The position numbers and the translations under genes were made by a program. Below are positions 1-7,593 of a stretch of 41,274 nucleotides of DNA, piece after piece. The stretch is from an uncultured Lachnospiraceae bacterium (GTDB taxonomy: Bacteria; Bacillota; Clostridia; Lachnospirales; Lachnospiraceae). How positions within the stretch are numbered: position 1 is the first letter of the stretch; each line of letters opens with the position of its first letter. Under the pieces are notes generated by a model, which ran no database searches, was not told the DNA's origin, and worked only from the letters and a program-made list of their open reading frames with translations. The stretch spans positions 1 to 41,274 of the forward strand of contig CAKRJT010000026.1 in NCBI GenBank assembly GCA_934351925.1, written 5' to 3'.

Positions 1-201
1 GAAGAGCAGGACGCTTATATATTAGGTGTAAATGAGCCGGTAGACAAGTTTACAGGTAAAATTATTGCTATTGTTCATAGAAAAGATGATGTAGAAGAAA
101 AGTGGGTAGTTGTGCCTGACGGAATGGCTTTTTCAAAGGAAGAAATCAGGAGGCAGATTCGTTTTCAGGAACAATATTTCGAGAGTGAAATTGTGATGTA
201 A
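1..201 (+). CDS. Small inorganic pyrophosphatase-like protein, C-terminal part
   Basis: The open frame runs in from the left edge and ends at TAA 199-201; 66 codons are visible and the start lies outside the window. The visible text (EEQDAYILGVNEPV, GKIIAIVHRKDD, EEKWVVVPDGM, RFQEQYFESEI) resembles, from memory, the C-terminal half of the short Firmicutes proteins annotated as inorganic diphosphatase, which would hydrolyse pyrophosphate in the cytoplasm. The GDGEEQDAY-type motif normally sits at this point, and its end is seen here. The metal-binding N-terminal half is missing, so the activity cannot be judged. No terminator is obvious before the next gene. Confidence 0.6.
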   Translation, partial: EEQDAYILGVNEPVDKFTGKIIAIVHRKDDVEEKWVVVPDGMAFSKEEIRRQIRFQEQYFESEIVM

Positions 202-251
202 TATTGTATTAAAATATCTTAATAAAACAGAATTTTAAATTCATTTAAGAC

Positions 252-524
252 ATGAGAGGAATGTTCCTGTATCCGCTGTTGGGCGGAGCGGGAGCGTCCC
301 TTATCTTCTTTAAGAAAAATGTAAATTACTGGAGTGTAAGGCTGTGGAACAGTGCTGTGGCGGTTTTGACGTGCGGCAGTCTGATTCATGGCATTATCGC
401 AGTTTCAGGAAGAAGCAGTGAGTATGATTGGTGCTATTATGCCGTGGGAGCTGTGTTTGCGGTAAGTGCCGTGATTAACTATGTGAGGTCTAAATTGCAG
501 GCAGGTAAGCCTTTCTGTAGATAA
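252..524 (+). CDS. Small membrane protein of unknown function
   Basis: A 90-residue product with about three hydrophobic stretches (roughly residues 4-19, 31-50 and 62-77) and a basic C-terminus, so probably an integral membrane protein. I do not recognise a named family with certainty; the opening FLYPLLGGAGASL resembles small uncharacterised Firmicutes membrane proteins. The upstream ribosome binding site is poor and an in-frame TAA lies one codon before the ATG; the alternative ATG at 261 has GAGAGGA directly against it, which is too close. It could be a worn or truncated gene. No partner gene suggests a role. Confidence 0.45.
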   Translation: MRGMFLYPLLGGAGASLIFFKKNVNYWSVRLWNSAVAVLTCGSLIHGIIAVSGRSSEYDWCYYAVGAVFAVSAVINYVRSKLQAGKPFCR

Positions 525-582
525 ATAGGGCATGGTCTATAGAAAACAAAACAAAGAAATCAATAATCTAAGTCCGCACAGC

Positions 583-611
583 TTGTTTTCATTGCAATAA
601 GTGGGTATAAT
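583..611 (+). promoter_or_regulatory. Sigma-A promoter for the rdgB-like gene
   Basis: TTGTTT (583-588), 17 bases, then TATAAT (606-611). It lies 66 bases before the chosen start. The segment between holds GGGGCAAAACATAT (628-641), a 14-base string that recurs at 36767-36780. Confidence 0.55.
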
Positions 612-676
612 GTTTTATGTTATGAGTTGGGGCAAAACATATGAAGAAGATTACATTACCCACGGAGGAGATTGCA

Positions 677-1294
677 ATGAAACTATTATTTGGCACGGGA
701 AACGCGGCAAAGCTTTCTGTTATGCGGAACAGACTCAAAAAGATAGATATAGAGCTTATTGGACTGAATGATTTGAGGGCGGAGGGAATGGACATTCCGG
801 AGGTTGCGGAGACAGGCAGCACTCCTCTTGAAAATGCGCGGATAAAAGCGCTGGCTTACTATAGGGCTTTTGATATGCCGGTATTTTCCTGTGATTCGGG
901 GCTGTATTTTGACAATGTGCCGGATGAGTTTCAGCCGGGTGTGCATGTGCGCAATGTGAACGGTAAATGTCTCTCGGATGATGAGATGGTGGAATACTAT
1001 TCGGGGCTTGCGAGAAAATATGGAAACCTCACGGCCAGGTACAGGAATGCAATATGTTTCGTGCAGGACGGGGAGCATATCTATGAGTCAATGGCACCTT
1101 CAATGGCGAGTGAGCCTTTTATTATTGCGGATACACAGCACAGCGCTATAAGAAAGAAGGGCTTTCCGCTTGATAGTCTTTCTATACACATAAGAACCAA
1201 CAAGTATTTTTATGATTTGTCAGAGGAGGAGTTTGAGCAGTTTGCGGTTGAGGATGGGGTGCTGCAGTTTTTTGAAAATATTTATAAGCGATAG
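677..1294 (+). CDS. RdgB/HAM1-family non-canonical purine NTP pyrophosphatase
   Basis: A 205-residue product, the usual length for the ITPase/HAM1 family, which hydrolyses ITP, dITP and XTP to monophosphates so that deaminated bases are not incorporated. It begins KLLFGTGNAAKLSVMRNRL, the family's nucleotide-binding opening (usually TxNxxK), followed by the DIPEVAETGSTPLENARIKA segment and VFSCDSGLYFD, where the acidic residue binds the metal. It is divergent from textbook RdgB in its C-terminal half. The start at 677 is chosen because GGAGGAG sits 7 bases upstream; an ATG at 641 opens the same frame but has no ribosome binding site. Likely a stand-alone unit from the promoter at 583. Confidence 0.75.
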   Translation: MKLLFGTGNAAKLSVMRNRLKKIDIELIGLNDLRAEGMDIPEVAETGSTPLENARIKALAYYRAFDMPVFSCDSGLYFDNVPDEFQPGVHVRNVNGKCLSDDEMVEYYSGLARKYGNLTARYRNAICFVQDGEHIYESMAPSMASEPFIIADTQHSAIRKKGFPLDSLSIHIRTNKYFYDLSEEEFEQFAVEDGVLQFFENIYKR

Positions 1295-1338
1295 TAAGTC
1301 ATAAAAATACAATATTACACAGAAAGAAGGAATTTAAG

Positions 1339-1884
1339 TTGGGGACATTGACATTGGAGGATGGCAGACCGAAGGATGTTACAGGCAGGCTTGAAAAGGA
1401 GATTCGCGTCTATGATTTGCTTGACAGGCTGGGGATTGAGTATCAGCGTGTCGACCATGAGGAAGCCAACACAATGGAGGCGTGCGCTGCGATTGATGAG
1501 GTGTTAGCGCCGGCGGTTATATGTAAGAATTTGTTTTTGACTAATTCGGCTAAAACAGAGTACTATCTGCTGATGCTGTGTGCCGACAAGAAATTTAGGA
1601 CAGCGGAGGTCTCAAAGCAGATTGGCGCGTCGAGGCTGTCATTTGCGGATTCGGACAAAATGCTTGAATTTCTTGATATAACACCGGGCTCGGTGAGCGT
1701 TATGGGGCTGATGAATGACCATGGGCACAGGGTACATCTTATTGTTGATGAGGATGTTTTTAGGTCGGAATATTTTGGATGTCATCCATGTATAAATACA
1801 TCAAGTCTCAGAATTAAGACAAAGGATGTGTTTGAAAAAGTACTGCCGGAGCTTGGTGTTGAGTACAGAACAGTCAGCGTGTAA
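1339..1884 (+). CDS. ProX-like prolyl-tRNA editing (aminoacyl-tRNA deacylase) protein
   Basis: 181 residues of the YbaK/ProX deacylase fold. Free-standing members hydrolyse mischarged tRNA-Pro (typically Ala-tRNA-Pro) and so keep proline codons accurate. Visible family features are the N-terminal VYDLLDRLGIEYQRVDHEEA, then AVICKNLFLTN containing the conserved lysine, YLLMLCADKKFR, GSVSVMGLMND and the C-terminal FGCHPCINTSSLRIKT block. The start is TTG with AAGAAGG about 9 bases upstream; no better ATG exists. It follows the RdgB-like gene by 44 bases without a clear terminator, so the two quality-control genes may be co-transcribed. Substrate specificity is inferred from the family. Confidence 0.8.
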   Translation: MGTLTLEDGRPKDVTGRLEKEIRVYDLLDRLGIEYQRVDHEEANTMEACAAIDEVLAPAVICKNLFLTNSAKTEYYLLMLCADKKFRTAEVSKQIGASRLSFADSDKMLEFLDITPGSVSVMGLMNDHGHRVHLIVDEDVFRSEYFGCHPCINTSSLRIKTKDVFEKVLPELGVEYRTVSV

Positions 1885-1930
1885 CAGCCGTATGTTGTGC
1901 AATTTTATGTATTACAATATTATGGTTCGG

Positions 1931-2101
1931 GTGTCGAAACCTGCTAATCTAATTTATGAGAGTACAACGTATTATATTTATGCATATCAGCTCCATTGCC
2001 CGTGGCAAGAGCTCTAAGAACATCTAGGCTTCTCCCCAAAGTCGTGCTATGCATAAATATAATACGTTATGCACGTTAGGTTTATAGCGGATGTTTTGAC
2101 C
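1931..2101. repeat. Palindromic intergenic element, copy A
   Basis: Two perfect 21-base inverted arms at 1966-1986 and 2048-2068 (AACGTATTATATTTATGCAT plus A, and its complement) enclose about 60 bases. Outside them are degraded outer arms (GTGTCGAAACCTGCTAATC at 1931; TAGCGGATGTTTTGAC at the right) that match the minimal palindrome at 28430-28497. The core (CAGCTCCATTG, CTAAGAACATCTAGGCTTCTCCC) matches, in reverse orientation, the element at 39021-39313. No reading frame is conserved between copies. It fills most of the 264-base gap before the DegV gene. Confidence 0.75.
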
Positions 2102-2148
2102 AAACATCATATTATATAACTGAAATATATTTTAAGGAGGCTATTCAC

Positions 2149-3036
2149 ATGGAAAAGTATATTTTGAGCTGCTGCTCAACGGCTGATTTGACAAAGGAGC
2201 ATTTTGAGGCGATTGATGTAAGGTATATATGTTTCCACTATGAGCTTGACGGTGTTGAGTACCCGGATGATTTAGGGCAGACGATTGGCTTTGAGGATTT
2301 TTACAGGAGAATGGCGGCGGGCGCTGACACGAAGACCTCACAGGTCAATGCAGATGAGTTTGAGGCGTATTTTGAGCCGTTTTTGCGGGAGGGATATGAT
2401 ATTCTGCATGTGTGTCTCTCGTCGGGAATATCGGGTGTAATCAATTCCGCCAATATAGCGAAGGCTGCACTCGAGGAAAAGTATCCGGACAGGAAGATAT
2501 ATGTTGTGGACTCGCTTGGAGCCTCATCGGGATATGGACTGATTATGGATACACTGTCGACTCTGCGCGCCGAGGGAATGAGCATAGATGAGCTGCATGA
2601 GTGGCTTGAGGAGAACAAGCTCAGACTCAATCACTGGTTCTTTTCAACTGACCTCTCATTCTACATCAAGGGCGGCAGGATTTCTAAGACAGCGGGGACG
2701 ATAGGCAAGGTACTTAACATCTGTCCGCTGCTTAATATGGATAATCTGGGGCGTCTTATTCCGAGATATAAGATAAGGACGAAGAAAAAGGTGATTCAGG
2801 CTATCGTTGACAGAATGGCTGAGAATGCGCGGGACGGGCTTGACTATTCGGGAAAGTGTTATATCTCCCAGTCGGGCTGCGTTGAGGACGCGAAGGAGGT
2901 CGCAAGGCTTGTCGAGGAAAAGTTTCCTAAGCTTGATGGAGCGGTGGAGATTAACTATGTGGGGACAACGATAGGAAGCCACACGGGACCGGGAACGGTA
3001 GCGCTGTTCTTCTGGGGAAAAGAGCGCACAGAGTAG
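2149..3036 (+). CDS. DegV family fatty-acid-binding protein
   Basis: 295 residues across the whole DegV fold. Members bind a fatty acid, and those acting as FakB present it to FakA kinase for phosphorylation and membrane lipid synthesis; no fakA is in this window. Family marks: an opening ILSCCSTADLT strand with the Ser/Thr lipid-head contact, KTSQVNADEF, HVCLSSGISGVINSANIA, VVDSLGASSGYGL, FSTDLSFYIKGGRISK, and the C-terminal HTGPGTVALFF in which the histidine is conserved. AAGGAGG ends 8 bases before the ATG. It ends at a bidirectional terminator shared with the convergent PTS gene. Confidence 0.9.
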   Translation: MEKYILSCCSTADLTKEHFEAIDVRYICFHYELDGVEYPDDLGQTIGFEDFYRRMAAGADTKTSQVNADEFEAYFEPFLREGYDILHVCLSSGISGVINSANIAKAALEEKYPDRKIYVVDSLGASSGYGLIMDTLSTLRAEGMSIDELHEWLEENKLRLNHWFFSTDLSFYIKGGRISKTAGTIGKVLNICPLLNMDNLGRLIPRYKIRTKKKVIQAIVDRMAENARDGLDYSGKCYISQSGCVEDAKEVARLVEEKFPKLDGAVEINYVGTTIGSHTGPGTVALFFWGKERTE

Positions 3037-3042
3037 AACAAA

Positions 3043-3069
3043 AAAGCTGGACCTTATAAGTCCAGCTTT
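3043..3069. terminator. Bidirectional terminator between degV and the PTS gene
   Basis: AAAGCTGGAC (3043-3052) pairs perfectly with GTCCAGCTTT (3060-3069) around a 7-base loop. A-rich sequence on one side and T-rich on the other allow it to work in both directions. It overlaps the last codons of the minus-strand gene. Confidence 0.75.
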
Positions 3070-4115
3070 AAATCATTCTCCCTGATCCAGCCGATTTTTC
3101 TAAAGAACAATCCGAATGCCCATGCAAGAACACCTGGAAGTATGAAGCTTATGAGTACAAGTCCCAGCCAGTCAAAGCCTGTGATGGCAGTCTTGGTTCC
3201 GGCTGCTATATCATTGAGCCATCCGGTGTACACACCAATCTGGCCTACCAGACCGCAGGTTCCCATTCCTGAAGCTACGGCGGCACCGTTCATCTGAAGC
3301 TTGAATATACAGGTGGCAATCGGACCTGTGATGGCGGAGGTGAGTATGGCAGGGAGCCATATACGAGGATTGCGAACGATGTTTCCCATCTGGAGCATGC
3401 TGGTTCCGATGCCCTGCGCGAACAGACCGCCCCACTTGTTTTCCCTAAAGCTGAGCACTGCAAAGCCGACCATGTTGGCACAGCAGCCGGCGAGTGCGGC
3501 ACCGCCAGCGAGTCCTGTAAGGCTTAACGCAGCACAGATTGCGGCACTGCTTATAGGCAGGGTGAGTGCGATACCGACTATCACGGAAATGATTATTCCC
3601 ATAAAGAATGGCTGCAGCTCAGTTGCCCACATGATTGCGGCACCGACACTGCTGGCAGCTTTTCCGATTGCCGGTGCGAGAAGCATTGCAAGAAGGCTTC
3701 CTATAACGATAGTCACAAACGGAGTGACGATAATATCAATCTTGGTTTCCTTTGAAACTGCTTTTCCGAATTCAGCAGCGAGTACTGTTATGATAAGAAC
3801 AGCAAGCGGACCGCCGGCACCTCCAAGCGTGTTAGCCGCCGAACCGACAGCCACCAGTGAGAACAGGACAAGCGGAGGACAGTGGAGGGCATATCCGATG
3901 GCGACAGCCATTGCGGGACCGGTTGCAGCCTTGGCATATCCGCCGATTGTAACCAGCAGGGCAATGCCGAGCTGTTCGCCGAGCGTGGCTATGATTGTTC
4001 CTATCAATAATGAAGCAAATAGTCCCTGTGCCATTGCGCCAAGGGCATCAATACCGTATCTCTTTGCAGAGATTTCGATATCTTTTCGTTTAAGAAATTC
4101 TTTAAACTTTTTCAT
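3054..4115 (-). CDS. Orphan PTS EIIC-like membrane permease
   Basis: 353 residues, very hydrophobic, with about ten membrane segments, of the PTS EIIC type 2 family (stand-alone EIIC domains). Such proteins form the sugar channel of a phosphotransferase system, but no IIA or IIB gene is near, so the substrate and even PTS coupling are unknown. The glycine/alanine-rich loops (GSAANTLGGAGGPLAVLII, AGGAALAGCCANMVGFAVLS, GTSMLQMGNIVRNPR) are typical of the family. The start at 4115 (MKKFKEFLKRKDIEIS) is chosen because AAAAAGGAGAT lies just upstream; an upstream extension of the open frame has no ribosome binding site. It is divergent from the BMP lipoprotein gene across 488 bases. Confidence 0.75.
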   Translation of the reverse strand: MKKFKEFLKRKDIEISAKRYGIDALGAMAQGLFASLLIGTIIATLGEQLGIALLVTIGGYAKAATGPAMAVAIGYALHCPPLVLFSLVAVGSAANTLGGAGGPLAVLIITVLAAEFGKAVSKETKIDIIVTPFVTIVIGSLLAMLLAPAIGKAASSVGAAIMWATELQPFFMGIIISVIVGIALTLPISSAAICAALSLTGLAGGAALAGCCANMVGFAVLSFRENKWGGLFAQGIGTSMLQMGNIVRNPRIWLPAILTSAITGPIATCIFKLQMNGAAVASGMGTCGLVGQIGVYTGWLNDIAAGTKTAITGFDWLGLVLISFILPGVLAWAFGLFFRKIGWIRENDLKLDL

Positions 4116-4277
4116 TGGTATCTCCTTTTTAAAATATATCTGATGATGTGCACAGTCAAAAAATGCCGGCTTATAATGTGTTATAATTATGCAAATCAGT
4201 TGTTGTATCAGCAATATGATGTGCGTAACGGCTTTTGACCTTGTACCATTATATATTCATGAAAACAATATGTCAAA

Positions 4278-4329
4278 TTTTCCGGTAATTCCTTACAGAC
4301 TGATTTTCCCGTAATTCATTACAGACTGA
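4278..4329. promoter_or_regulatory. Tandem dyad repeats in the PTS/BMP divergent region
   Basis: A 26-base unit occurs twice in direct tandem (4278-4303 and 4304-4329) with two mismatches. Each carries a small dyad; the second is perfect (GTAAT-TC-ATTAC). Two adjacent symmetric sites between divergent genes look like operators. The rest of 4116-4525 holds a few weak inverted repeats and no gene. Confidence 0.45.
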
Positions 4330-4525
4330 TATTGTGATAAAACGTAATTAGTTATTATCCCATAAACTCTTCGGATATCAGCTTCAAGAGCCGCCAAAAT
4401 CCTCTTGCAGGTAAGTTTATATCGGACTTTTGCCCCTCCGGTCCTGATATAATAGTATGTCATATCGGGCGTGAAGAACTGAAATGTTTGAATAGTTTGA
4501 ATATTAAACTATAATCATAAAATTA

Positions 4526-4554
4526 TTGCACTGCATTTTTACTTGGATTATAAT
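4526..4554 (+). promoter_or_regulatory. Sigma-A promoter for the BMP-MCP pair
   Basis: TTGCAC (4526-4531), 17 bases, TATAAT (4549-4554). It is 50 bases before the chosen start of the lipoprotein gene and excludes the longer upstream reading frame as coding. Confidence 0.65.
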
Positions 4555-4603
4555 ATGGTATGTAATTTCGGAACTTATTAAAATACAAGGGAGAGAAAAT
4601 ACT

Positions 4604-5809
4604 ATGGGAAGGTTTTTAAAGAAAGTGACGGCATTAGTTATGGCATGTATGCTGCTTTCGGGATGTTCGAAGGATACTCAGCTTGATGATTATGCGACGA
4701 ATCTCACTGGGAACAACAGCAGGCAGTCAGCACAGGAGGTGACTGTGGATAAGGAGCAGACGGAGACTGTAAAGAAAGGTATATCCAAGGATGAAATTAA
4801 GGTTGGAGTGCTGCATTTATCAGACCCGGCGGAGGGCAGCGGATATACATATACGCATGAGCTTGGTATACAGGGAATGCAGCAGAATCTCGGTTTGTCG
4901 GACAGTCAGATAGTGAGAAAAATCAATATTGATGATTCGGACGAGGAGGCAACGGAAAAGGCTATAAAGGAGTGTATTGATGCGGGTTGTAATATAATCT
5001 TCACCACAAGCTGGGGGTACATGGAGACAACAGCTAAGCTGGCAGAGGAGTACCCTGATGTATATTTTTCTCATGGAACGGGGTATATGAGCAATGGCAG
5101 GAATTTTAACAATTACTTTGGCAGAATCTATCAGGCAAGGTATTTAAGCGGAATTGTTGCCGGGATGAATACAAAGACCGATAAGATTGGATATGTTGCA
5201 GCGATGGATTCAAGCAACTCAGAGGTTACAGGCGGAATTGATGCATTTGCACTTGGGGTATATTCTGTGAATACGGACGCTAAGGTTTATGTGAAGGTTA
5301 CGAACAGTTGGTATGCTCCGGAAGCAGAGAAAGAGGCGGCGGAGGTTCTTCTTGATATGGGCTGTGATGTCATAACACAGCATTGTGATACTTCATATCC
5401 GCAGACACTTGCCCAGGAGAGAGGTGTGTATGGCATCGGTTATAATTCGGATATGAGCAAGGAGGCTCCTGATGCATGTCTGTGCAGTGTAATCTGGAAC
5501 TGGAGTGCATACTATACGGCTGCGGTTCAGAGTGTTATAGATGGAACATGGGACGGAAGCAATTATTACGGAGGTATGAGTGAGAACCTTGTGGGAATCA
5601 CAGAGCTTGCAGATTTCTGTGCGGATGGCACGGCTGAGAAGGTGAATGAGGCTAAGAAAAAGATATTGTCGGGTGAGCTGGGTGTGTTTGACGGAGTGAT
5701 AGAAACCAATACAGGTGAGACAGTCGGTGAGGCAGGCAGGACTTTGGATGATGCCACAATAACAGGAGCGATTAACTGGTATTTTAAGACCGTGGACGTG
5801 GTAGAGTAG
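4604..5809 (+). CDS. BMP-family substrate-binding lipoprotein
   Basis: 401 residues. The N-terminus MGRFLKKVTALVMACMLLSG followed by Cys is a lipoprotein signal peptide, so the protein is anchored outside the membrane. The body is a periplasmic-binding fold of the BMP/Med/PnrA type, which usually binds nucleosides: IKVGVLHLSDPAEGSGYTY, a central CNIIFTTSWGYM, YPDVYFSHGTGY, and ARYLSGIVAGM. AGGGAGAG lies about 8 bases before the ATG at 4604. No ABC permease or ATPase gene follows; instead a chemoreceptor starts 10 bases after the stop. That suggests a binding protein serving chemotaxis, or a transporter part encoded elsewhere. The ligand is inferred only from the family. Confidence 0.85.
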   Translation: MGRFLKKVTALVMACMLLSGCSKDTQLDDYATNLTGNNSRQSAQEVTVDKEQTETVKKGISKDEIKVGVLHLSDPAEGSGYTYTHELGIQGMQQNLGLSDSQIVRKINIDDSDEEATEKAIKECIDAGCNIIFTTSWGYMETTAKLAEEYPDVYFSHGTGYMSNGRNFNNYFGRIYQARYLSGIVAGMNTKTDKIGYVAAMDSSNSEVTGGIDAFALGVYSVNTDAKVYVKVTNSWYAPEAEKEAAEVLLDMGCDVITQHCDTSYPQTLAQERGVYGIGYNSDMSKEAPDACLCSVIWNWSAYYTAAVQSVIDGTWDGSNYYGGMSENLVGITELADFCADGTAEKVNEAKKKILSGELGVFDGVIETNTGETVGEAGRTLDDATITGAINWYFKTVDVVE

Positions 5810-5819
5810 GAGGGTTAGG

Positions 5820-7520
5820 ATGAACATTAAGAAAAAAATATTGATGATAGCTATTGGCCCGGTGCTTATGCTTGGTGTGATATCGATTTTTTTCATCAGT
5901 ACCCAGGTACGAAAAGCGGTGACAAGTGAGATTGAGGAGGCTCTAAAGGGAACGGCGGCAGCGACGCTTGCAGCTTATGACCAGAATGCCGGAGATTATA
6001 TTCAGAGCACAAATGGTGATATATGGAAGGGCAGCTATAATATATCCAAGTCGGAGAGCCTGGTTGATAAGATAAAGAGCAACAGCGGAATGGATGTAAC
6101 CTTTTTCTACGGAGACGAAAGAATCATGACATCGGCGAAGGATGCCAACGGTGACCGTGTGCTGGGCTCGAGAGCGGGAGATAAGATTGTCGAGAAGGTA
6201 CTAAAAGGCGGAGAGGAGTACTTCAGCAGTGCAGTTTCGATTGAGGGAGAATTAAATTACGGCTATTTTATGCCTGTACACCAGAATAATTCGGATAATC
6301 AGATTATAGGAATGATTTTTGTGGGTACTAATTTAAAGGAAAAGGAAGCGGTTGTTAAACGTATTTTAAGCTCAATATGTTCATCGGTAATCGTTGTCAT
6401 GCTTATATGTATTGCAGTGGGAATCAAGCTCGCAGGCAGTATGAGCAGAAATATCAAGAAGAGTATTCAGATGGTTGGCAGGCTGGCTGAAGGAAATCTG
6501 GATGTGTGGGTTGATGATAAGCTTCTTAAGAAGAAGGATGAGATAGGTGAGCTTTCAAGAGTTACCGTAACGCTTCGTGACACTATGAGGTCTACCATAA
6601 AGGAAATAACCGATAACGCGAAGGCTCTTCTTGAAGCTTCACAGCTTCTTGGAACGGCAGCGGACAACACTAACGGAACCATGAAGGATGTCCGCACGGC
6701 GGTAAGCCAGGTTGTTGATAATTCGCAGCTCCAGGCAGAAAATTCACAGAGCACGTCTGAGCAGATGAAGATTATGGGAGATAATATCACAGAGACATCA
6801 AATGAAGCAGAGCTGTTGAGCGGTAATGCTGCTTCAATGCAGCTTTCAAGTGAGAAGGCGTCTAAAACACTTTTAAGCCTCAGACAGATAAATGAGGATG
6901 TCAAAAAGATAATCGGTGAGGTGCAGGAGCAGACTAACAGGACAAATGAGTCGGTTAAAAAGATTCAGGCGGCTACGACCTTTATCAATTCGATTGCGGA
7001 GGACACCGGTCTTTTAAGTCTCAATGCTTCAATAGAAGCGGCAAGAGCAGGAGACAGCGGACGAGGTTTTGCGGTTGTGGCAGAGCAGATTAAGAATCTG
7101 TCGGAGCAGTCTAATGAGTCAAGCAAGGAGATTGAAGCTACGGCAGAGGTGCTTAGAGCGGACTCGGAGAAGGCAGTACAGGCAATGCAGCAGATGCAGG
7201 AAATTATAGCCAGCCAGAGCGAGAGCATGCAGGAGACACAGCAGGTTGTCGCAGAGGTTATAGAGGAGATTGCAAGCTCCATGAAGAGCATTGCACAGAT
7301 AAAGGAGAGCTCAGGAAGACTTGAAGGTGCCAGGAATGAAGTGCTTCAGGCGGTTGAACATCTTTCAGAAATATCTGCCGAGAATCTTGACAGCACAAAA
7401 AGTACTTATGAGCAGACAGAAATTGTTGCAGATACCTTTAAGCAGGTGTACAATAGTGCGGACGAGCTGAAGACGATTGCTGATAAGCTCGTTAAAAGTA
7501 TTGAATATTTTAAGATGTAG
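5820..7520 (+). CDS. Methyl-accepting chemotaxis protein with single Cache domain
   Basis: 566 residues. A transmembrane helix (about 7-29) is followed by an extracellular single Cache-type domain (about 30-185; it contains DVTFFYGDERIMTSAKDANG and a GYFMPVHQNN strand), a second helix (about 190-210), HAMP, and a long coiled-coil signalling domain. The hairpin tip reads IAEDTGLLSLNASIEAARAG, differing from the usual xQTNLLALNAS just where receptors contact each other and CheA/CheW. There is no C-terminal CheR pentapeptide. It starts 10 bases after the lipoprotein stop (GGAGGGTTAGG as ribosome binding site) and is surely co-transcribed, so the lipoprotein is a plausible ligand-loaded partner. 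Confidence 0.92.
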   Translation: MNIKKKILMIAIGPVLMLGVISIFFISTQVRKAVTSEIEEALKGTAAATLAAYDQNAGDYIQSTNGDIWKGSYNISKSESLVDKIKSNSGMDVTFFYGDERIMTSAKDANGDRVLGSRAGDKIVEKVLKGGEEYFSSAVSIEGELNYGYFMPVHQNNSDNQIIGMIFVGTNLKEKEAVVKRILSSICSSVIVVMLICIAVGIKLAGSMSRNIKKSIQMVGRLAEGNLDVWVDDKLLKKKDEIGELSRVTVTLRDTMRSTIKEITDNAKALLEASQLLGTAADNTNGTMKDVRTAVSQVVDNSQLQAENSQSTSEQMKIMGDNITETSNEAELLSGNAASMQLSSEKASKTLLSLRQINEDVKKIIGEVQEQTNRTNESVKKIQAATTFINSIAEDTGLLSLNASIEAARAGDSGRGFAVVAEQIKNLSEQSNESSKEIEATAEVLRADSEKAVQAMQQMQEIIASQSESMQETQQVVAEVIEEIASSMKSIAQIKESSGRLEGARNEVLQAVEHLSEISAENLDSTKSTYEQTEIVADTFKQVYNSADELKTIADKLVKSIEYFKM

Positions 7521-7593
7521 TGCACCGGAATATTCCGGCAGTCTGCCCTGATTGAGCTTGCACTTCATTTTAGGAAAACGGAAGAATTATGTT

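Noticed and set aside
3301..4143. 280-codon plus-strand frame opposite the PTS gene
   Set aside because: It is the antisense shadow of the membrane protein gene, which has a good start, ribosome binding site and family features.
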